From NCBI GenBank assembly GCA_010909725.1, contig JAACMV010000023.1, positions 682,001 to 746,000 on the forward strand: a stretch of DNA of 64,000 nucleotides. Direction: 5' to 3'. Positions 48,855-58,859 of the stretch are shown here, piece after piece (the stretch's first letter is position 1; each line of letters starts with the position of its first letter). The notes below the pieces were generated by a model that did not search any database, was not told where the DNA came from, and saw only the letters and a program-made list of their open reading frames with translations. The DNA is from Picochlorum sp. 'celeri' (Eukaryota; Chlorophyta; Trebouxiophyceae). The position numbers and the translations under genes were made by a program.

Positions 48855-49285
48855 ACATATCATAAGAGTTTGTATCCCTCGCTCTGTCATCTGGATAAGG
48901 CGGTATTGGTGAAAAGCTGAGACAATCCTCATTCGAGAGATCACAGGAAAGGGAACATTTTCTGAACCTAGAGCTCGTTTGGAATAGTCAGCAATGCTGG
49001 ATACGTCTTTTGTTATTTGTACAGAGTCATACATTTCATCAACTGTCGCTGATATATAGTGCTACGCTGTGTGTTGAGCGAGGAGTATATTCATTTTCTA
49101 TTTGCTATACATGCTGAATAAATCAATGCATCTTCAGGTGTTTTGTAACTGTAACGTTTCTTTTTTACTTGACATGTTTCAGATCGTGACAACACATTGT
49201 TTCTCCACAAAAGATTGCAAAATAATCGATCACTACTGCGTTTGTATTATTATGTACAATACTACATCAATGTGATTGTAGGACA
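48855..49285. other. Spacer, nothing recognised
   Basis: 431 bp between convergent genes. AT-rich, no supported ORF, RNA or repeat. Confidence 0.35.
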
Positions 49286-50152
49286 CTAGTATCGGTCATA
49301 GTCTCGATACGGGCGTCTGTCATAATACACATCTCTGCATACAACACAATTGGTGAGACCCTTTCATCATCTTCTCTGAAATACATCTTGCGTCATCTCC
49401 AGCAGCAGCAGCAGCACATGCGTATCATTCCACACAGTGATGTACTTACCGACCATCATATCTGTCCCGGCGGTCATAATCCCGACGATCATCACGACGG
49501 TCATAATCGCGGCGGTCATAGTCACGACGATCATAATCGCGGCGATCATAGTCACGACGATCATAATCCCTTCTTCCGGAATCCCTGTATGAGCGCCTGT
49601 CGTCGTATCCCCCACGGCGATCATACCCACCTCTACCAAAGTCTCTGCGTGGTCCACCACGGCCACGGCGAGGTCTTGGGCCAATCTCAGACCGTGGAAT
49701 CGCTGCGCGAACAGAGATACGACGTCCATCAATCTCTGTATCGTGTACCTTGGCAATAGCATCCTCCCTGGATGCTTCGTCCTTGAAGTACACAAACCCA
49801 AAGCCACGGCTCTTTCCGTTGAACTTATCCTTCATCACAACGCACTCATCCGGCGCAAAGTCAGCAAAAACTGCATCAATAAGACATTATAAAGATCAGA
49901 GTATCCATTTAAATAAAGAAAGAATGCAAAGATTCAAGAGCATGCACGAATCTATGTTCATCAGCAGGACGCACTGTCTCTGAGGTCTTCATCCTCAATC
50001 TTCCATGGAAGTCCACCTACAAACGCTTTGAATGAATTGTCTTCCTCATTTTCAGGCATACGTTCATCCTTTGGGGACAAGGAACGGGCTCTGTCACCGT
50101 CGTCATCTCTGCGGGCAGGACTGCGGGAACGTTCTCTGTCACTTTCACTCAT
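49286..50152 (-). CDS. RNA-binding protein with one RRM and RDYDRR-repeat tail
   Basis: Three exons: 50152-49975, 49870-49450 and 49334-49286, donors GTGCGT and GTAAGT, giving 215 residues. An SR-like acidic/basic N-terminus (SDRERSRSPARR) precedes one RRM at ~42-118: RNP2 AFVGGLPW and RNP1 SRGFGFVYF. The tail is RGG-like and then a tandem DRRDY repeat encoded by a 12-bp-based DNA repeat (49474-49590). The microexon adds DVYYDRRPYRDYDRY. The form resembles plant and algal glycine-rich or SR-type RRM proteins in splicing or mRNA handling. The precise orthologue is unclear. Confidence 0.83.
49474..49590 (-). repeat. Tandem repeat coding for RRDYD units
   Basis: Imperfect 12- to 24-bp tandem repeats of CGACGATCATAA/CGGCGGTCATAG type encode the Arg/Asp/Tyr tail of the RRM protein. 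Copy number may vary between strains. Confidence 0.7.
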
Positions 50153-50397
50153 CCTTACTCCTCTGATATCTTTTTAAATATTTTTTTCTGAATACGTAAT
50201 GGGTGGGATGCATGAGTAGACTTTGGTTTTGCTCAATACTCCGCCCATCATTGAAACAAAGACATAGAGGGTACGTCTCCCATCAACGTATCGATTTGAT
50301 GGGTGTATTGGGCATTTGACGGGTTCTCCATGTGGGACTACAGTCTGGCTTGTTCAGTGAGCCATATCTATGTTGCATATTAAATTGAATAGGTAGG

Positions 50398-52359
50398 ATG
50401 TCGTTCTTTAGACTTTGTAGAGGGTGGCGAGATCGAGAAGGATTGGCATGGATGCGTCGTGGGTATCAGCAGGAAGGGACAAGCCTTCTTCTTGGGGACA
50501 GTGCTGTCCTCTGCGGTGCGACGCAGATTGTAACACGATGTGTACATTCACTGTTTGAAAACAACAACAGACGAGTTTCCTCGAAAGAAACACCGAGAGC
50601 GAGGCAACAGCTGCCAGACTCTTTGCTTCCAGTGGTGAGTTGTTCTTCTTTGTCTGTGCTTGAGGAGTGAGAGCTCATTGGTTGGTTCTCTCTCGGGTTG
50701 TGTTATCCTTGTGTTGCATCTACTACTAATAATAATTAATGTACTACTAAATCCATGCAGGTTTCTATTGTTGGTCGGCCGAATGTGGGCAAGAGTGCAT
50801 TGTTTAATAGATTTGTGAAGAAGCGGCAAGCCATTGTCAGAGATACTCCTTTGGGGCATGTGACCAGAGATTATCAAGAAGGAAGAGCTTCTGTTGCAGA
50901 TTTGCAATTTTTGGCTATAGATACGTCTGGTTTAGAGCCTCATTACCCGACGGACTCGATACAGATGCGAGCAACATCATTGACTCGAGATGTGTTGCAG
51001 CGGTCTGATGTCATCTTGTTTCTGTTGGACGGTCGGGATGGCGTTCTGGTGACGGATGAGAATGTGGCAGGATGGTTTCGGTCTTCCGGAAATGATATAG
51101 TACAGAAAATTATTCCCGTGGTGAATAAATGTGAAAGCAGTGCGCGTAGAGATGGTGTTGAAGCAGAGGTGTCACGGTTGGGGTTTGATGACTATGTTGC
51201 TATTTCGGCGGAGACAGGGGAAGGTATGGCTGATTTATACCAGAGTCTTGCTGAGAAGATTGATAGTATTATTGATTCACGGATAGAGGCGATGACGAGT
51301 CTAGGTGACGAGGTGGATAGTGAACGAGATGACAGTGTCCATGCTTCTTCTTCTTCTTCTTCTCATGCACGGCATCCTAAAATTGCCATCATGGGGCTTA
51401 CGAATGTGGTGCGTCATGTTAAATATGTATCGCAATTATCCCTCATATGGCAAACAAATGCGTTGTAACATGCTGTATCTAATGCAGGGTAAGAGCACGC
51501 TGATGAACAGGATCCTTGGGCATGAGAGATGCATCACTGGCCCAGAGCCGGGCTTGACGAGGGATGCCATCTCCACAAGGGTAAATTTTGAGGGTGGAGC
51601 GGTTGAGATTATAGACACAGCTGGATGGATTAAAAAGAGTCAGTTAAAGGCGCACGATGATTCTGAAGGAGCCGTTGCAGAGTTGACCATGCGCGAGGGT
51701 AAAACCGTGTTGCGTTTTGTTCACATTGTGTTGCTCTTAATTGACTGCACCAGGTGCGTGAATCTTGTATGTCTTTATGGCACCGACGGCTACCCTCAAA
51801 CTATTTAAACATCGATTGATGCAGGGTTCTCAGAAGAGATACGGGACTGACGCATGCTGAAGCAGCATTGGCAGCTGATGCTGTGGCCCAAGGCCGAGCT
51901 CTCATTGTGTGCCTGAACAAGGTAGATATGGTATCTTCTCATCCAGGACAATACGAACATATCATAGACTTGGTACAGCAAGATTTAACCCGAGTCACAC
52001 CAGAGCTAGGACAAGGAACGATGATTCCTATTTCAGCACTTCAAGGAAGTGGTGTACCAGGCATTCTGCCAGCTGCAATGGCAGCATATGAGACCTGGAA
52101 TAGACGCATCCCAACAGGAAAGCTCAACTCTTGGCTTCAGAAGGAAAGTAAACTGAGATTTGAAGGAGGAGGAAAGGAGATTGGAAGAATCAAGTATGTA
52201 TCTCAAGTCAAGTCTCGTCCCCCTTCCTTTGTTGCCTTTGTCTCTGGCAAATCCTCCCTAAGTGATGCCACGTGTCGTTTCCTGGCCAATAGCATTCGAA
52301 AAGAATTCAATCTCGAAAGCATACCGATTCGAATTACGGTGCGAACGACTAGAAAATAA
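50398..52359 (+). CDS. der: Der/EngA double GTPase, organellar ribosome assembly
   Basis: Four exons: 50398-50634, 50761-51408, 51488-51753 and 51825-52359, donors GTGAGT, GTGCGT and GTGCGT, giving 561 residues. The first G domain has GRPNVGKSALF, DTSGLE and NKCE-type motifs; the second has GLTNVGKSTLM (split by intron 2), DTAGW and NKVD. The C-terminus is the KH-like domain (IKYVSQVKSRPPSFVAFVSG; NSIRKEFNLESIPIRITVRT). Der assists assembly of bacterial-type 50S subunits, so plastid or mitochondrial location is expected. The ~75-residue N-terminal extension is Arg/Gln-rich, fitting a transit peptide. A Ser run (~295) links the domains. Confidence 0.92.
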
Positions 52360-52399
52360 GATTAAACCTTTATTATGTGTTACACTAGAAGAAAATATT

Positions 52400-53677
52400 T
52401 TACACGAAAAACTCTCTCCCAGCCTCATCCCTCACCTTGATCTTCTCCTCAATCCCAAGGGATGCCATCTCCTCTGCAATGGAGGAAAACAACACTGATG
52501 ACAGATATCTCTCCCCAAACGATGGAATCACCACAACTATATTCTTTCCTTTATACTCCTTCTTTGACGCCACCTCCAACGCAGCACACACAGCAGCTCC
52601 GCTCGAAATACCCACCAACAAGCCTTCCTCTGTGGCAAGCCTCTTGGCCATCTCCACCGCCGCATCACTTGGAACCTTGACAATCTCATCATATATCTTG
52701 GTATCCAAAACCCCTGGAACAAACCCAGCACCAATTCCCTGAATCTTATGCGGCCCGGGGCCGCCACCAGACAACACCGCGCTCTCCTCTGGCTCCACCG
52801 CAACCACCTTGACTAACGGCTTTTTTTCCTTCAAATACCTTCCAGTCCCAGTAATAGTCCCTCCTGTCCCCACCCCAGACACGAGCACATCCACTTCTCC
52901 ATTCGTATCATTCCAAATCTCAGGACCCGTTGTCTCATAATGAATTGCCGCATTCGCAGGGTTTTCAAACTGCTGCAAAATGTAGGCATTCTCTGTCTCG
53001 GCAGCAATATCCACTGCCCTGGCAACAGCACCCTTCATCCCCTTGGCCGGGTCAGTCAACACCAGCTTTGCCCCAAACGCTTGCAACAACACCCTACGCT
53101 CCAAAGACATGGATGCTGGCATTGTCAGAATCAAATCATACCCCTTGGCAGCAGCCACAAAGGCAAGACCAATCCCTGTATTTCCACTCGTTGGTTCCAC
53201 CAACGTTGTCTTCCCAGGCTCAATAATACCCTTCTTCTCCGCCTCTTCAATCATATTCCTACCAATTCTATCTTTCACACTACAGCATGGCTCCATGCTC
53301 TCCAACTTGGCAATCAGAGTCGCCCCGCAGCCCGCACCAACTCGATTCAGATTCACCATGGGGGTATCCCCAACCAAGTCTGTAATAGACGACGCAATCT
53401 TTTGGGTCTTCTTCGTCACAGGACCCGATGATGACGCTGTTGATGATTCATTTGTAGTAGATGATGCAGCTGCTACATAATGCTGTCGTCTCGTGGCAAG
53501 ATTCTTCAAGGACGACAATGGAGATGATTGTCGACCACTCCCAACGCCCCGCATACCTGCTAGAGGCGATGGGTTCATCTGAGTATGAATTCTTGTCATA
53601 TGCAACATCGTATTCATATGAAGTATAATTCTACACAGACCACAGTCTCGTGTATCGTAGAGGTTCAGTGGAAGCAT
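52400..53677 (-). CDS. CYSK: Cysteine synthase (O-acetylserine (thiol)lyase)
   Basis: Intronless, 425 residues from the first ATG; later Mets (53617 onward) are also possible. The conserved part begins [23 protein letters not shown] lysine is in CCSVKDRIG, the substrate loop is [13 protein letters not shown], and the phosphate-binding loop is [16 protein letters not shown]. The C-terminus has [13 protein letters not shown]. It makes cysteine from O-acetylserine and sulfide. The Ser/Arg-rich stretch before residue ~100 fits a plastid transit peptide. It is convergent with the Der gene, 40 bp apart. Confidence 0.95.
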   Translation of the reverse strand: MLPLNLYDTRDCGLCRIILHMNTMLHMTRIHTQMNPSPLAGMRGVGSGRQSSPLSSLKNLATRRQHYVAAASSTTNESSTASSSGPVTKKTQKIASSITDLVGDTPMVNLNRVGAGCGATLIAKLESMEPCCSVKDRIGRNMIEEAEKKGIIEPGKTTLVEPTSGNTGIGLAFVAAAKGYDLILTMPASMSLERRVLLQAFGAKLVLTDPAKGMKGAVARAVDIAAETENAYILQQFENPANAAIHYETTGPEIWNDTNGEVDVLVSGVGTGGTITGTGRYLKEKKPLVKVVAVEPEESAVLSGGGPGPHKIQGIGAGFVPGVLDTKIYDEIVKVPSDAAVEMAKRLATEEGLLVGISSGAAVCAALEVASKKEYKGKNIVVVIPSFGERYLSSVLFSSIAEEMASLGIEEKIKVRDEAGREFFV

Positions 53678-54535
53678 TTTAATGTACAATTTACAAAACT
53701 TTCGTGAATTCTACGACAGGGTCAATCTCCAGCGTCATAACTCCTGTTCCATTTAAAGTGTATAATACTATGTAGTACATATCCAGATATCACTATTCAA
53801 TACGTCTGTATCAACCTGTATACTGCCCCAGCTTCACATTGACGAGATGGGCAGTATAAAGGTTGAATGCAACAACACCTGCAAAGTCGTGCAATTCATA
53901 TCCCCTGTTCTATAATCAGAGAATAGAGGTATCACAGGGTGTACTGTTGTTCAAGATCTGGGCAAAGCCGACTGGGTGCCCTGTCCTGGCTGGTGAGTAT
54001 CTCCAATAAGGAGACTGCCAGTCGGTTCAAACACACTGCAAGGAAGTGCGTTGGAACATGGGGCACGTGGCAATGAATTGCCATCATATATATTATCAAT
54101 TTCAATCTTTATTGCGATTACACCATAGGAATACGAACGTTTGTCGATGGAAATGGCACGAGGTGCAATTGTCGCAGGTGGCGCCACCTGCGAGCCGGCC
54201 CTCCAAGAAAACCGACTTCCGATACAGCGTCAACGTGACGCTACTGTGCGGCTTTATATTGTTTGAATACAATTTACAATGAATTCACACATGCGATGTG
54301 GTTCTCCGAGGCACCCAATCAAGAAAATCGGTAGGCTCATCACCTCTCATGGTAATAGGCCCTCATGTATGGTCCGCGCGAGGACGTCGACGAGGCGCGC
54401 GTGGTGGTAAAAAGTACAATATTACGCTACGCGTGTAGGAGCCGGATTCCAACAGCTGCTTTCACAGCAAGAATACCAATCGTTGACATATATCTAAAAC
54501 CTCATTTTTTCGAAGCCTGATTTCCCAATGGAGAC
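53678..54535. other. Hairpin-rich spacer (possible non-coding RNA)
   Basis: 858 bp between divergent genes. In order it holds: an 18-bp arm hairpin (53811-53828 with 53849-53866, only the central 2 nt unpaired); a bulged hairpin (53903-53908 with 53934-53939, inner stem 53909-53913 with 53923-53927); a stem 53968-53975 with 54018-54025 enclosing a small TCTCC/GGAGA hairpin; a 7-bp near-palindrome (54068-54083); and a 22-bp perfect palindrome (54072-54093 region is separate: 54172-54193). No ORF of interest. Confidence 0.5.
54172..54193. promoter_or_regulatory. 22-bp perfect palindrome with nested E-boxes
   Basis: Half-site TCGCAGGTGGC. Each half contains CAGGTG, an E-box core for bHLH factors. 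It lies about 340 bp upstream of the hydroxyproline-rich Hint gene. Confidence 0.45.
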
Positions 54536-57500
54536 ATGGTGCAGGTAATTGTCTGCCTCTGCTTCCTGCTTCAAGTGTGGAGCAAATACCACCGTGTTTC
54601 TGGGAGTGAGGAAACTCGAATCAATGCTACGAGTACATATTTCAGGAGTAATGCGTGGGAGTTGGTGAAAGCTGGTAACAAGGCCGTCACCTCCCTCTCG
54701 GAGCTGACTGATGGTGTCTTTTCTTTTGAGTTGTTAGCAGAGAGGTCAGATTGTGGTAGAGGTACATTTTTTTCACCACGGACATGCGTCATGGTATTCA
54801 CATTATACATGCGTTTTTGATCTTTGTTGATGGTTATTCGATGTCCTCCTGCAGAGTACCTGGGGTTCTACGACAGGAACTGTTCTGTATCATTGTCTAG
54901 GAAATCCACTTCTGGGCCTGTCATGCGGGGACCCAGCGAATCTATGATGTGGCGAGAGTGGTTGGTTCGGGTGGAAGAAGACAAAGATGAGTCCAAGGAA
55001 ATTTCTCTTCAGGCATTCATCCATCCAGAGTTTGAAAAGAAGGCCAGGTGTCTTGGGTTTCTGAGCACCTTCTATAACAGCCCAGAGTACAAGGGGACTT
55101 GTGTTATTCCTCCATACGGAAATAGACTTTTTTTGAACGCCAGCGAGGATCAGTCTAGAAAAAGTTCGCAGATGTGGACAATTCGTTCTGCGAGTTCTGG
55201 GGAAGGAGTATTTGAGTTGAGTGCCTCCAACAAGCCAAATGTCTGCCGACGAGTGCTGGCTGTCGAGGGCTGTCAATCTCAACCAGCGCTTATATTTGAA
55301 GAATCTAGCTCTTATATCACAACATCCATCAAGCATAGGACCTGGAAGATAGTCAAGAGATACGACGTAGTCCCAAAGTCATCGCCACCTCCACCACCTT
55401 CAACTCCTTCTCCACCGCCGTCTCCTCCACAAGAAGACCTTGTATCACCACCACCACCACCACCGGCTCCAGTCCCAGGCCCAGTTATATCTGCACCTAG
55501 CTCCACGAGTTTGGGGTACGTAAATGTCCGAATAAATCAATTGGGGGGCAACAATCGCTGTTCTGTCAGAAATATTGTAATCACTGTCACAGCTAGCAGC
55601 ATTGGGTCAACTGCACAAACATTGGAGGTGTCTGCGTCCTGGCCAAACTTGAACTCTGCAGGTGTTGCCGTCCCTCTGCAACAAACTGGCTATAACTCTA
55701 TATATGCTACAGGGACATGCTCTTCAGGAGAGTCCACAGAGAGATCGAATGGCCTGTCAGTTTTCTACTCTGGCTCTGGAGGTCCTGCTCCAAGAATCGC
55801 AGACTCTGTGCTATTCTCCCTTCGATATGATGGCCTCAGCGGATCATCGTTTAGCCCAGCAGACAAGGATTTGGTTTGCGCAAATATTGATCAAGTTCAG
55901 CCCGGGGGAATCTGTGAAATCCTCTCTGTGCTTCCTGGCAGTGCAGTGGTCACAGGCACTGTGACATACCCTTCCAGCCAGGAAGCAACAAACCTCGTGC
56001 AGCAGCTCAACAGTGGATCCGCATCGACGACATTGGTACAAGGCAATTGGGCTTCGGGCACCCCAACAGGAGTGGTCACGGAGGTTGCTGAGCAGGAACC
56101 CCTCCCACCAACCCCGCGGACACCAGACCCACCAACAGGTGTTGGGATGACGCCATACAATGGCGATTGTCCAACTGCCGGCCTAGATGTATCTTTCACT
56201 CCTCCACCAGATAGAGCAGGCATTCTTGGATATATCACAACCTGTAGTCCTTCAGGGCCTTATTCAACGGCACCCTCCCTGTTGACTGCAACTGTTGTGA
56301 AAACTGGTGCCGGCACATCGCTCATCCGCGTGACGCCACTGAGCCCTCAGGTGAGCTACTCATGCTCGATACAAAGTCTATCTGTAGATGACGTATCTGC
56401 GTTGGCAACGTCTGGAGCGTCAGTGGCCACTGGCTGCTCTCCATCACCACCTCCTCCTTCGTCGCCACCCCCTCCATCACCACCTCCTCCTTTGTCGCCA
56501 CCCCCTCCATCACCACCTCCTCCTTCGTCGCCACCCCCTCCATCACCGCCTCCTCCATCACCACCTCCTCCATCACCACCCCCTCCATCACCACCCCCTC
56601 CATCACCACCCCCTCCATCACCACCTCCTCCATCACCGCCTCCACCTCCACCGCCATCATCGGCTACTGCTCCAACCATTTCTTCAGTACAAAGAAAGGC
56701 TGGATCCGAGAGCAGTGCGCTGCAGGTGACATGGACCCCAGGAAATGACAGTGTTCCTCCAGCAGGAGATCCAGCATTTTTTGTGACATGCATCGCGAGT
56801 GGTGACCCGTGTCCAGTATCTCCAACATATGTGTTGAACAGGCCACCCGGGACAATTACCACTGATGTCCCAGGTCTGCCAACCAATACCTTGTATGACT
56901 GTTATGTGGTAGCGAAAAACTCTCAGGGCAATGGTGTGTGTTCCATTGCACAAAGAAATTCCACATACCCTGCCCCTACCCCTCCAATAATATCTTCTGC
57001 TGATTACAATCCGTTTATTGATGTGTCAGTATCAGTCACATGGACCCCAGGAATAGACAGTGCTCCTCCAGCAGGAGATCCAGCATTTTTTGTGACATGC
57101 TTCACGAGTGGCACTCCATGCCCAGTATCTCCAGCATATAATGTGAGTAGGCCATCTGCGGCAACCACCACTATTGTGAGAGGTCTGCTAACTGACACAT
57201 CGTATGACTGTTATGTGGTAGCCAAAAGCTCTCAGGGCAATGGCGTCTGCTCGAGTATGAAAAATGTCACAACAACATTTTGTTTCCCTGGAGATTCTGT
57301 TGTGATTACCCCAACAGGAAAAAAGCTAATCTCTCATCTTGAGGTCGGTGATAAAGTTTTGACCGTCTCCAGAATGGGTTTGGTAATCTTTGAGGAAATT
57401 TACATGCTGGGGCACAAAGATTTCCACTCTGTAGGGTTATTCCTACAAATTCATACCCTCAGTAATGCTACCTTGCGACTTACACGCGACCACCAGATTT

Positions 57501-57943
57501 CATTTACATCCCAAGTAGATAAAGCACCTAAATATGGACCAGCAGCCGCAGTCAAAGTGGGTGATTATGTCCATGTTGTCTCAGAAGACAACACTATTGT
57601 ATCATTGAGCAAAGTTACAGCAGTAGAAGAGATCTTTGCACAAGGATATTTCAATCCCTACACCATGGAAGGAAATATTGTCGTTGATGGAATTGTCGCA
57701 TCCTGCCATTCGTCTTTCATCTTGGACAAGTTGTTCAATAGAATGGGAATATCCATCCCTGCTGGGTATCAGGCTGTGTTTGCTCCCTTGAGAGTTATTT
57801 TCAAAGCTGTTGGAGCAAAAGCATTCCAGCATATCCAACTCCTGGTAGATGCCATCATTGAAATAGTGAATCACCCTCACTTGACCTGGAGTCAGATCAT
57901 CAGAAATGAATTCTACTGCGGCAAAGTTTCCAAATGTGATTGA
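54536..57943 (+). CDS. Hydroxyproline-rich extracellular protein with C-terminal hedgehog-type Hint domain
   Basis: Exons 54536-54761 and 54855-57943 around a 93-bp intron (GTACAT...CCTGCAG, phase 1) give 1104 residues. Order: signal peptide (VIVCLCFLLQVWS); a Cys-containing beta-rich domain to ~245; a Pro-rich linker; a domain at ~280-420; a fibronectin-like region; a long Ser-Pro4 linker at ~605-678; two similar fibronectin-III-like repeats to ~880 (each with WTPG, PPAGDPAFFVTC and YDCYVVAK); then a Hint domain from Cys885 (CFPGDSVVITPTGKKLI), with LTRDHQISF (His955) and GIVASCHSSF near 1026. The C-terminal tail AVFAPLRVIFKAVGA resembles the adduct-recognition region of Hedgehog. Self-cleavage before Cys885 is predicted. 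Confidence 0.85.
56448..56660 (+). repeat. Ser-Pro4 coding tandem repeat
   Basis: A 15-bp unit (of type CCACCCCCTCCATCA) is repeated about 14 times and encodes the SPPPP linker of the Hint protein. In plants and green algae such stretches are hydroxylated and glycosylated. The antisense strand is open in frame here only because of the repeat. Confidence 0.9.
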
Positions 57944-58859
57944 AACAAACTCTTGTACTAGAAATGAAATGCACATGTATCGAATGCAACACAATATTGT
58001 AAACTAGCAAACTATTTTAATGTCGCCTTGGTGAGGGAAATTCCTTGACTCTAGTGTTACACACCTACTCTTTCGTACTCAAGAGTACACTGCCTGGACC
58101 CAAGATGGCCATTGTCTCCAGGTTTCGAACAAGGGCTTGTACAATACATGGCATGTCCAGCTTGGAATGTCAAGCAGATTGTCCTACTCGGCCACATTGT
58201 ATCCATTATTCTGCTTCAGATGTCCCTAAGTTTCATCTAGCAGACACAGATCCGTCAACGCACCCCTATGAAACAGCGAGACGGCCAAGGTCGTATGTGG
58301 CGCCCTGCGAGACTGGCAGTTGGGCAACATCTCTGCGCATGAGTGCCTGATCAGCAACTGATCGACGACAGTAGCATCTGTATTGGACAGTATTTTCATG
58401 ATATAGGTTTCGGAGCCTTTTGGGATGTATCCAGGAAGCTGAGATTCCTGGACTCTTGGGACCTGACCGTCTATAGTCGCAGTATCCGTTCATCAGATCC
58501 CTCTGATGGGTCGTGAGAACATCTTTCGGAACATGTCGACATCGGTCTGCTTGTACGGTCCCGGTGTCTACTGTGTGGGGCCTGGGCATCAATCTCAGTC
58601 CAATTTTCCAAGCAACGCAGACTCGTCTTGTCGAATGGATTGAGATGTAGCGGTTTTGGAATATTTGGTTGTATGTTAAAAATAATTAGGTGTTTATGGG
58701 AAACGTCGGTTTTTACATTTGAATAACTGTGTGAATACAATCGTGTCGTAGAATCAGCTTCTTCATCTTTTCTTTTCTCTTCTTCTTCTCCGTGGTAAGA
58801 AAGGACGACGGCGCCTTCTTTGTGATATACCACTAGTAATAGTGGTAGTAGCAATTGGT
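57944..58859. other. Long spacer with two perfect hairpins, no supported gene
   Basis: 916 bp upstream of SnRK1. Stem-loops: CCAGGAA at 58431-58437 with its complement at 58445-58451 (7-nt loop), and CATCAGA at 58491-58497 with its complement at 58502-58508 (4-nt loop). A ~100-codon plus-strand ORF ending at 58350 begins with a non-ATG codon and looks non-coding. The segment 58100-58600 is less AT-rich than its flanks, which would fit a non-coding RNA or leader exon. Confidence 0.4.

Noticed and set aside
53951..54187. 78-codon minus-strand ORF in the hairpin-rich spacer
   Set aside because: It runs through strong inverted repeats and has no recognisable features.
56356..56886. 176-codon minus-strand Gly/Asp-repeat ORF
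   Set aside because: Antisense of the Ser-Pro4 repeat; the open frame is forced by the 15-bp tandem repeat.
58045..58350. 101-codon plus-strand ORF upstream of SnRK1
   Set aside because: Non-ATG start, no homology, and odd composition; treated as spacer.
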